38,182 nucleotides of DNA, taken from the NCBI GenBank assembly GCA_030705825.1, contig JAUZPR010000016.1, forward strand, positions 1-38,182, given 5' to 3'. Each line of letters opens with the position of its first letter. Position 1 is the first letter of the stretch. This stretch comes from Bacillota bacterium (lineage in GTDB: Bacteria; Bacillota; Clostridia; Acetivibrionales; JANLFN01). The notes beneath the pieces are model-generated. The model was not told where the DNA came from. It searched no databases and saw only the letters and a list, made by a program, of their open reading frames with translations. A program made the translations under genes and the position numbers. This document shows positions 20,025 through 27,475 of the stretch, piece after piece.

Positions 20025-20741
20025 TTATTTCAGCCTGTCTTTCCTTAACTTGAGATACTGCCCGAATCTTTCGACAGAAGTATTCAGTATCAATTCCTCA
20101 GGCATACCGCACTCCTCAAATAGTGCTTTTATCTTGTCAAATTTACCTATATCAAAACTAATATGGGCGTCGCTGCCGCATACTACCTTTACTCCGTACT
20201 GCTTGCATTTCATTACGAATTCGCGGCAGTTGTCTTCACTTCCCCTTCTGACAACAAAGGAATGATTATTTATTTCAATAGCCTTCCCAGCCTCTTTTGC
20301 GGTTTTGACCACCTTTTCAATATCAACCTGGAACTGTGGATTCCCAGGGTGTCCTACCGTATCCACCAACGGATTTTTCAATGCATTTACTATGGCATTG
20401 GTATGCTCCTCAACTGTTGAAGGCATTATGCATATATCGTGCAAACTGGCTATAACAAAATCCAACCTTTTAAGGTATTTGTCCTCAAGGTCGAGATTTC
20501 CCTCATAATCGATTATATTAGCCTCTATTCCTTTAACTATAGCCGTTCCGTATAACACCGGAGGTATAACCCTCATGTTTGTAAAATGAAAGGGTGGAAT
20601 ATTGTGAAGTGCAGGCCCGTGGTCAGTAAGAGCAATCATTTCTATCCCATTTAACGGGGCCTCCCTGGCCATTTCCTGTACCGTACTGTAAGCATGTCCA
20701 CTGGATATGGTATGGGTATGGCTGTCAACTACGATTTTCAA
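20025..20741 (-). CDS. PHP domain phosphatase (YcdX-like)
   Basis: DSHTHTISSGHAYSTVQEMAREA, ALTDHGPAL, VGHPGNP, CGSDAHISFDIG. Confidence 0.9.
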   Translation of the reverse strand: MKIVVDSHTHTISSGHAYSTVQEMAREAPLNGIEMIALTDHGPALHNIPPFHFTNMRVIPPVLYGTAIVKGIEANIIDYEGNLDLEDKYLKRLDFVIASLHDICIMPSTVEEHTNAIVNALKNPLVDTVGHPGNPQFQVDIEKVVKTAKEAGKAIEINNHSFVVRRGSEDNCREFVMKCKQYGVKVVCGSDAHISFDIGKFDKIKALFEECGMPEELILNTSVERFGQYLKLRKDRLK

Positions 20742-20753
20742 TTCTGATCCTCC

Positions 20754-21689
20754 TTACTCCGAATCCTTATTTATTTCCTTCATTATTCTTTGTTCAAATA
20801 CTTTAGCAGCGTTGTATCCCATTTTTTTCTGCCTGTTATTCATTGCGGCAACTTCAACAATGATGGCAAGATTACGCCCCGGTCTTACTGGTATGTTCAG
20901 GGAAGGAACATTGATTCCCAGTATATCGGTGCATTCATCTACAAGGCCCAATCTATCGTAATTTTTCTTTTCGTCCCATAATTCCAGATGTATGACAAGA
21001 TTTATGTTTTCCATCATCTTTACAGCCCCAACTCCGTAAAGATTCTTAACATCCAGTATTCCAATTCCTCTTATTTCAATAAAATGTCTGATTATATCGG
21101 GTGCCGTACCAACCAGTGTTTGATCCGATACCTTTCTTACCTCAACAAGGTCATCTGCAACAAGTCTGTGTCCCCTACGGACAAGCTCCAATGCCGTTTC
21201 ACTTTTACCTACTCCGCTTTCTCCCAAAATCAGTATTCCTTCGCCGTATACCTCTACAAGAACGCCGTGACGGGTAACCCTGGGAGCAAGCTGCAGATTC
21301 AGGTACCTTATAAGTCCGCTTAAAAACCGGGAGGTCACATCATCTGTTTTTAAGATAGGTATTTCATACTTACGTGAAACCTCCAGCATTTCCGGAAATA
21401 CCTCAAGCCCTCTGGCTACAACCGCGCATGGGAAGCCTTCTTTAAAAAAGGCATCTATCCTTTCATATCTTTCTTCTGAAGAAAGACCTTCCAGGTATGT
21501 AGTTTCAACTTTTCCTATGATCTGTATCCTGTCGGTACCGAAATACTCCATATATCCGGCAAGCTGCAATCCGGGCCTGTTAACATCGGCAGTAGTTACA
21601 ATAATATCGTCAATTTTGCTGCAATTACTGATATCTATAAGCTGAAACTCATTCATTACCTCCCGCAATGTAACACTGAACATTGTCAT
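20754..21689 (-). CDS. hprK: HPr(Ser) kinase/phosphorylase
   Basis: GILILGESGVGKSETALELVRRGHRLVADDLVEV, EIRGIGILDVKNLYGVGAV, IPVRPGRNLAIIVEVAAMN. Confidence 0.96.
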   Translation of the reverse strand: MTMFSVTLREVMNEFQLIDISNCSKIDDIIVTTADVNRPGLQLAGYMEYFGTDRIQIIGKVETTYLEGLSSEERYERIDAFFKEGFPCAVVARGLEVFPEMLEVSRKYEIPILKTDDVTSRFLSGLIRYLNLQLAPRVTRHGVLVEVYGEGILILGESGVGKSETALELVRRGHRLVADDLVEVRKVSDQTLVGTAPDIIRHFIEIRGIGILDVKNLYGVGAVKMMENINLVIHLELWDEKKNYDRLGLVDECTDILGINVPSLNIPVRPGRNLAIIVEVAAMNNRQKKMGYNAAKVFEQRIMKEINKDSE

Positions 21690-21757
21690 TGATAATCCCC
21701 CCAGGTATTAATTATATCCAAAAAAGTGCCTGAAAAGCCCTTATTTTTACAAGGATA

Positions 21758-21802
21758 AAATAAAAACAGTTATATAACTTTATTATATTATAATAACTGT
21801 TT
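21758..21802 (-). terminator. intrinsic terminator downstream of aspA (end of hyd operon)
   Basis: aaacagttat / ataactgttt stem; minus-strand TTTTTATTTTA tail. Confidence 0.7.
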
Positions 21803-21824
21803 CAAATCAAAGTTTAATGGGGCA

Positions 21825-23159
21825 TCATTCATTAGTATTTTTATCAGCCTTGTTTAGAATCTCTTTAGCCTTTCCTAAGTCCCCTTCTGATTCCTCTATG
21901 ATCCTGCTTACCGCGTCATACCCCAAATACGGTGTATACGCCGTAGCAAAGGCATATGAATTTTCCAGCAGTTCGCTGCACCTTTCCTTGTTGGGTTTGA
22001 TAAGCTCTATACATTTTCTTCGGAATATCTCAGCAGCATTTGTCAATAGTTCCAGGCTCTCAAGAATGGCTTCTGCAATCAGCGGCAGGAATGCATTAAG
22101 TTCAAATTCACCGTGTGAGGCTGCCATTGATATTGCATAATCATTGGCCGATACCTTCATCGAGACCTGCATAACCATTTCAGGTATTACGGGATTGACC
22201 TTCCCCGGCATAATAGTACTGCCCATTTGAAGCGGCGGAAGTGTAATTTCAGCCAGGCCTCCCTTAGGTCCTGAATTCATCAGACGCAAATCATTTGAAA
22301 TTTTCATAAGGTTTACCGAAAGTGCTTTTAACAGCCCGGATACTTCGACAAACACATCATTATTCTGAGTAATATCCATTGGATATTCGGCTGCGGCAAG
22401 CCCTATATCGGTTAATTCCCTAAGCTCCTCAATCACCTTGAAACGGTATTTTCGTTCGGCATTGTTCCCGGCACCCACTGCAGTTCCTCCAATGTTTACC
22501 TGCCTGAGCCTTTCTTCAACCTTGTATAATCTCCACCTGTCTCTGGCAATGGCCTGGGCATAGGAGCCGAATTCCTGTCCCAGTGTGATGGGTATGGCAT
22601 CCATAAGCTCGGTCCTGCCAAGCTTCGGAATGTTTTCGAATTCGTTCTCCTTTAACTGAAGCGCCTGCTGCAATTTGGCACAACAGTCGCTTAATTTTCT
22701 AAGCATCCTTATTGCAGCAATACGAAGTGCCGTAGGATATACGTCATTAGTGGATTGCCCACGGTTTACATCATCAAGAGGATGTATTATATCATATCTG
22801 CCGTATTCAAAACCAAGACTTTTAAGTGAAAGGTTTGCAATAACTTCGTTGACATTCATATTTGCAGAAGTTCCGGCACCGCCCTGAAGGGCATCGGTAA
22901 CAAAAGCGTCATCAGCCTTTCCTTCCAGTATAAAATCGCAGGCGTCTGAAATTGCTGAGTAGAAGTTTTCCTTGCCGATACCAAGCTTCTTATATGTCAG
23001 GGCCGCTGCCTTTTTTACTGTTACAATGGCATAAATGAGCTGCATATTGGTCTTTTTATATTTAAGTGCAAAGTTGCTGACTGCTCTGGTTGTTTGTATA
23101 CCGTACAATTTATCATTTTCAAGCTCTAATTCGCCGATTTTATCTTTTTCCATACGCAT
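21825..23159 (-). CDS. aspA: aspartate ammonia-lyase (fumarase/aspartase superfamily)
   Basis: LYGIQTTRAVSNF, GGAGTSANMNVNEVIAN, GSTIMPGKVNPVIPE. ATG at 23159 has SD TGAGGAA; the ORF track starts upstream at a TTG. Confidence 0.9.
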   Translation of the reverse strand: MRMEKDKIGELELENDKLYGIQTTRAVSNFALKYKKTNMQLIYAIVTVKKAAALTYKKLGIGKENFYSAISDACDFILEGKADDAFVTDALQGGAGTSANMNVNEVIANLSLKSLGFEYGRYDIIHPLDDVNRGQSTNDVYPTALRIAAIRMLRKLSDCCAKLQQALQLKENEFENIPKLGRTELMDAIPITLGQEFGSYAQAIARDRWRLYKVEERLRQVNIGGTAVGAGNNAERKYRFKVIEELRELTDIGLAAAEYPMDITQNNDVFVEVSGLLKALSVNLMKISNDLRLMNSGPKGGLAEITLPPLQMGSTIMPGKVNPVIPEMVMQVSMKVSANDYAISMAASHGEFELNAFLPLIAEAILESLELLTNAAEIFRRKCIELIKPNKERCSELLENSYAFATAYTPYLGYDAVSRIIEESEGDLGKAKEILNKADKNTNE

Positions 23160-23163
23160 AGGC

Positions 23164-24369
23164 TTATTCCTCAACTTCCGCCAGAATGTGCGGGAACATG
23201 GCTATACTACGCTTCAGTATTCCCTGCATATAAGCTATAAGGATACCATAATTGGTCATGGGTACCTGCTGATCTATGGCACATTTCTGCCGGTATTTTA
23301 TTTCTCTTTCATTAAGCATGCAGCCTCCACAGTGGACAATCATCCGATATCCGGACAGGTCATCGGGAAATTCCGTACCTGAAGTGAACTTAAAATTTAT
23401 CTGTTTACCGGTATAGTTTTTAATCCAGCGCGGCAGTTTTACCGTGCCGATATCGTCGCATTGCCTGTGATGCGTACAGCCTTCCGAAATAAGGACAGTG
23501 TCGCCATCCTTAAGGGATTCCAACACTTTTGCCCCCTTTACGGCTGTTTCAAGATTGCCTTTATATCTAGCAAAAAGTATAGAAAAGGAGGTCAGATAGA
23601 TATCATTCGGTGTATCTGCCGATACCTTTGCAAATACCTGGCTGTCGGTAATTACAAGCCTAGGCTTTTTACCAAGGTTCTCAAGCGTTTCCCTAAGCTC
23701 AAATTCCTTAACTACAATGGCGGTGGCATCAGCCTCAAGTATGTCACGTATGGTCTGCTGCTGGGGCAGGATCAAACGTCCTTTCGGAGCTGCCTTGTCA
23801 ATAGGTGTGACAAGTACGACAAAATCAGACGGACTAATAAGATCACCCACAATTTTCAACTTGGGTTCCTCAGTAACAGCCAAAGCCGCAATTTTCTCCT
23901 TAAGTGCTTCAATGTTATAGCCTGTAGCTGCACTTACATATATTTCATTTTTGTTTTCTGCCTGTTTATTTCCTATTAAATCGGATTTATTACAGGCAAT
24001 AATATAATTTATTTTCTTAGATTCAAAAAGTGCAAGGAGTTCTTCATCCTCTTTGGCTTTTCCGCATTGTGAATCAACCACCAATACTGCAACATCGGTT
24101 TTATTAAGTACCTGCCGTGTTTTTCTTACCCGAAGCTCACCCAGGGAGCCAATATCATCTATCCCCGGAGTATCAATAATCATTACAGGACCCAGGGGAA
24201 GCAGTTCCATAGCCTTGTATACGGGATCGGTAGTGGTACCCGATACATCGGATACTACAGCCAGATCCTGCCCTGTAACAGCATTAACTATACTCGATTT
24301 GCCTGCATTTCTCCTTCCGAAAAATCCAATATGTATCCGGTTGGATGACGGTGTATCATTTAATCCCAT
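23164..24369 (-). CDS. hydF: [FeFe]-hydrogenase H-cluster maturation GTPase HydF
   Basis: GFFGRRNAGKSSIVNAVTGQDLAVVSDVSGTTTDPVYK, IDTPGIDD, EGCTHHRQ and HCGGCMLN cluster ligands. Confidence 0.96.
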   Translation of the reverse strand: MGLNDTPSSNRIHIGFFGRRNAGKSSIVNAVTGQDLAVVSDVSGTTTDPVYKAMELLPLGPVMIIDTPGIDDIGSLGELRVRKTRQVLNKTDVAVLVVDSQCGKAKEDEELLALFESKKINYIIACNKSDLIGNKQAENKNEIYVSAATGYNIEALKEKIAALAVTEEPKLKIVGDLISPSDFVVLVTPIDKAAPKGRLILPQQQTIRDILEADATAIVVKEFELRETLENLGKKPRLVITDSQVFAKVSADTPNDIYLTSFSILFARYKGNLETAVKGAKVLESLKDGDTVLISEGCTHHRQCDDIGTVKLPRWIKNYTGKQINFKFTSGTEFPDDLSGYRMIVHCGGCMLNEREIKYRQKCAIDQQVPMTNYGILIAYMQGILKRSIAMFPHILAEVEE

Positions 24370-24382
24370 TTGGTTCACCTTC

Positions 24383-25801
24383 CTAAAATCTGAAATCTCT
24401 GCTTCCTTTACTGATATTTATTAGATTTTCCTTAACAATCTCTCTGACCTTTTCTTTTGGTATATTCGGTATTTCCTTTTGAATAAGAGCTTCACCAATG
24501 GCCTTTGTCTCAGGCGAAGCATAATCCTCAAGATATTCCTTCAGCGTCATAAGGGCATTAGGGTGGCAGCAGTTTAGTATCTGACCGCTTTTGCACAGGC
24601 TCATAAACCGGTCACCGGTCCTGCCTTCCCTGTAGCACGCAGTACAAAAGCTTGGGATGTAATCCATTTCCATAAGCCATTTTATAACTTCATCAAGTGT
24701 TCTCCTGTCATTTACATCAAACTGTGCAGTATTTTCATCTTCCGGTTCGGGTTCGCAATACCCGCCTACGCTGGTTTTTGATGCTCCGCTTATTTGAGAG
24801 ATTCCAAGATGGAGCACCCGTTCCCTGCAAGCCTTGCTTTCTCTGGTAGATACGATCATTCCCGTATATGGAACTGAAATACGGATGCATGCTACAATTT
24901 TGGCAAATATGTCATCATTGATACTGTTACTGAAAGAAGCGGGATCTACATCGTCAGCTGGACGGATTCTGGGTACGCTTATGGTATGAGGACCTACTCC
25001 GAGTGCCGCTTCGAGATGTTCAGCATGCATAAGCAATGCAGCAAATTCATAACGGTATAATTCGAGTCCGAACAACACACCAAGACCTACATCATCTATG
25101 CCGCCAAGCATGGCCCTGTCCATCGCCTCTGTATGATAGGCATAATTGTGTTTCGGCCCTGTAGGATGCAATTTTTCATAGCTATCCTTATGGTAGGTCT
25201 CCTGAAAAAGTATATACGTACCAATTCCGGCATCCTTCAGCTTTTTATAATTTTCTACGGTTGTTGCAGCTATATTGACATTTACACGCCGGATTGCACC
25301 ATTCTTATGCTTTATGCTGTAAATGGTATCAATACACTCCAGAATATACTCAATCGGGTTGTTTACCGGATCTTCGCCGGCTTCTATTGCAAGCCTTTTA
25401 TGGCCCATATCCTGAAGAGCGATAACTTCCCGGCGAATCTCGTCCTGTGTCATTTTCTTTCTGGTAATATTTTTGTTCTTCATATGGTAAGGGCAGTATA
25501 CGCAGCCGTTTACACAGTAATTGGACAGGTAGAGTGGTGCAAACATTACTATGCGGTTGCCGTAAAAATCTTTCTTTATCTGTTGTGCAAGAGCATATAT
25601 TTCCTTGTTTTTTTCTTCCAGCTGACAATCAAGTAAAACGGCCGCCTCCCTATGTGAAAGCCCCTTGCGGAGCTTTGCCTTTTCAATTATGCGGTCAATC
25701 AGCTGTACATTGTTTTTATTCTTTTCAGCATACTCAAGCGTTTCGAGAACCTCCTGGTGCGATATGAATTCCTCTGCTTTTGATGACCTTGGATTATACA
25801 T
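24383..25801 (-). CDS. hydG: [FeFe]-hydrogenase H-cluster maturation radical SAM protein HydG
   Basis: APLYLSNYCVNGCVYCPYHMKNKNITRKKMT; C-terminal CTACYREGRTGDRFMSLCKSGQILNCC. ATG at 25801 with AAGGGAG SD. Confidence 0.96.
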   Translation of the reverse strand: MYNPRSSKAEEFISHQEVLETLEYAEKNKNNVQLIDRIIEKAKLRKGLSHREAAVLLDCQLEEKNKEIYALAQQIKKDFYGNRIVMFAPLYLSNYCVNGCVYCPYHMKNKNITRKKMTQDEIRREVIALQDMGHKRLAIEAGEDPVNNPIEYILECIDTIYSIKHKNGAIRRVNVNIAATTVENYKKLKDAGIGTYILFQETYHKDSYEKLHPTGPKHNYAYHTEAMDRAMLGGIDDVGLGVLFGLELYRYEFAALLMHAEHLEAALGVGPHTISVPRIRPADDVDPASFSNSINDDIFAKIVACIRISVPYTGMIVSTRESKACRERVLHLGISQISGASKTSVGGYCEPEPEDENTAQFDVNDRRTLDEVIKWLMEMDYIPSFCTACYREGRTGDRFMSLCKSGQILNCCHPNALMTLKEYLEDYASPETKAIGEALIQKEIPNIPKEKVREIVKENLINISKGSRDFRF

Positions 25802-25859
25802 ATTAAAACTCCCTTCTTGGTTAAGGTTAAAAACTTCTTCCCCTAAAGTAATGATTTTT

Positions 25860-26903
25860 TTATAAGATTGATTTGTGATCTCCACGAGAAACCGATATAT
25901 GGCAGCCGATAGCTTCTATCCGTTTTTGCAGGCAATACCGGCATTCAGCAGCCTCATCCCCCGTGCAAATCTTGTTATCGTAAAGCAAATATTTCTTCCT
26001 CACGTCTACAGGTGAAAGATTGGGCATGACCACATTAGCTCCTGCCAGTACACCCATCTCTCTGCCTTTGGTGTGGATAGTTCCCAGTGCGGTAGTTGCC
26101 GGCAGCAGTACCTGCGGAAGCATTAAACGGATGATTCCCAGTAAAAACAGGGTAAGCTCCAGTGTTCCAGCCGTTTCGCCGGCAAAAGGGGTCCCGTGAT
26201 GCGGTATGAATGGGCCTATTCCCACCATATGCGGATTGAGCTCCTTTATAAACTGCAGATCCTCGACCAGGCAGTCGGTGGTCTGATAAGGTGAACCTAC
26301 CATAAAACCGCAGCCTACCTGATAACCGATTTCTTTCAAGTCATACAGACATTTTTTTCTGTTTTTTAGAGACATTTTTGATGGGTGAAGTCTTCCATAA
26401 TGCTCTTCGTTTGCAGTCTCATGTCTTAAAAGGTAACGGTCGGCACCTGCATCATAAAACGCTTTGTATGTTTCATAGCCCTTCTCGCCTAAAGAAAGTG
26501 TAACGGCACACATAGGATAGCCTTTTTTTATACTGCGGATGATATCAACCATTTTTTCGTCCGAATAATAACCGTCCTCTCCGCCCTGTAGGACAAAGGT
26601 ACGAAAGCCCAGATCATATCCCATTTTACAGCAATCGAGTATCTGTTCCTTTGATAGGCGGTACCTTTCAACACTTGAATTGCTTTTGCGGATACCGCAG
26701 TAATAGCAGTCATTTCTGCAATAGTTGGTAAATTCTATAAGGCCACGTATGTATATATCATAACCATAATTTCTGATCCTGACCCCTCTGGCCTTTTCGA
26801 AAAGATACTCAGAAATTTCAGGATTCCGGTTATCTATCAATTCCTTATACTCTTGAGGCAAAAGCGAGGATGTTTGATAAAGCTTGTCAATAAGCTGCTT
26901 CAT
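25860..26903 (-). CDS. hydE: [FeFe]-hydrogenase H-cluster maturation radical SAM protein HydE
   Basis: RGLIEFTNYCRNDCYYCGIRKSNSSVERYRLSKEQIL, FVLQGGEDGYYSDE, PNLSPVDVRKKYLLYDNK. Confidence 0.96.
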   Translation of the reverse strand: MKQLIDKLYQTSSLLPQEYKELIDNRNPEISEYLFEKARGVRIRNYGYDIYIRGLIEFTNYCRNDCYYCGIRKSNSSVERYRLSKEQILDCCKMGYDLGFRTFVLQGGEDGYYSDEKMVDIIRSIKKGYPMCAVTLSLGEKGYETYKAFYDAGADRYLLRHETANEEHYGRLHPSKMSLKNRKKCLYDLKEIGYQVGCGFMVGSPYQTTDCLVEDLQFIKELNPHMVGIGPFIPHHGTPFAGETAGTLELTLFLLGIIRLMLPQVLLPATTALGTIHTKGREMGVLAGANVVMPNLSPVDVRKKYLLYDNKICTGDEAAECRYCLQKRIEAIGCHISVSRGDHKSIL

Positions 26904-27174
26904 CGGTTCCTCCTGCTTTCTCCTTGCCTGTTATCTTTGAAAATACAGCCTTAGAGCTTACACCCTTAAGTTTACCAAGCTTTCCGGAAAGGGCACTGAT
27001 AATATCCTGATTGGCATCCACAACAATACTTATTATGCTTATACCCTTTTCACGGTAGGGCAGTCCCATTCTACCAATTATATACTTACCATATTCGTGT
27101 AATATACCGTTTACCTTTTCAGCAGAATCAAAGTTTTCAACAATAATCCCTATAACAGCCACTCTTGTATCCAA
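26887..27174 (-). CDS. TM1266-family iron-only hydrogenase system putative regulator
   Basis: RVAVIGIIVENFDSAEKVNGILHEYGKYIIGRMGLPYREKGISIISIVVDA; TTG start with GGGAGGG SD; first gene of the hyd operon. Confidence 0.9.
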   Translation of the reverse strand: MDTRVAVIGIIVENFDSAEKVNGILHEYGKYIIGRMGLPYREKGISIISIVVDANQDIISALSGKLGKLKGVSSKAVFSKITGKEKAGGTDEAAY

Positions 27175-27208
27175 AAAAACCCTCCCTTCTTTTAATCAAA
27201 TCTCTTAT

Positions 27209-27310
27209 ATAAAATAAAATGCGCCTCGGAAGGCGCAGTATGATCATAAATCAAGCTTTTGATAATTATGAAAATTGCTGTACCTTCCGCCTTATATCTG
27301 GTATTCGGCG
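27209..27310 (-). promoter_or_regulatory. candidate structured leader/attenuator of the hyd operon
   Basis: CGCC-GAA-TACC-(8 nt)-GGCG-GAA-GGTA interleaved stems, then TGCGCCT-TCCG-AGGCGCA terminator with T-rich tail; CGGAAGG can pair with CCTTCCG. Confidence 0.6.
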
Positions 27311-27369
27311 TCAGAAACAATTATGTTTTATCCCTTGTCAAAAGAAATCTCTCGTGACTTGGTAATTTT

Positions 27370-27398
27370 AATTTATAATATTTTTAAGTAATTGTCAA
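27370..27398 (-). promoter_or_regulatory. predicted sigma-A promoter of the hyd operon
   Basis: TTGACA - 17 nt - TAAATT on the minus strand. Confidence 0.7.
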
Positions 27399-27424
27399 TA
27401 CTTTAACGAAGTTTGCTTTTTACT

Positions 27425-27461
27425 TAAAAAAACAGCCGTACAGTTAAAACTGTACGGCTGT
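27425..27461 (-). terminator. intrinsic terminator downstream of the pyrophosphatase gene
   Basis: Near-perfect ACAGCCGTACAGTT/AACTGTACGGCTGT stem plus TTTTTTT on the minus strand. Confidence 0.92.
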
Positions 27462-27475
27462 GATTGTTTTAAGAC

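Noticed and set aside
20025-20741. PHP-domain gene as a defence-associated nuclease.
   Set aside because: Sequence and location (between murB and hprK) match a common YcdX-like PHP phosphatase; no defence partners.
21825-23174. aspA/hydF overlap of 11 nt in the ORF track as a translational-coupling oddity.
   Set aside because: The overlap comes from an upstream TTG; the ATG at 23159 with an SD removes it.
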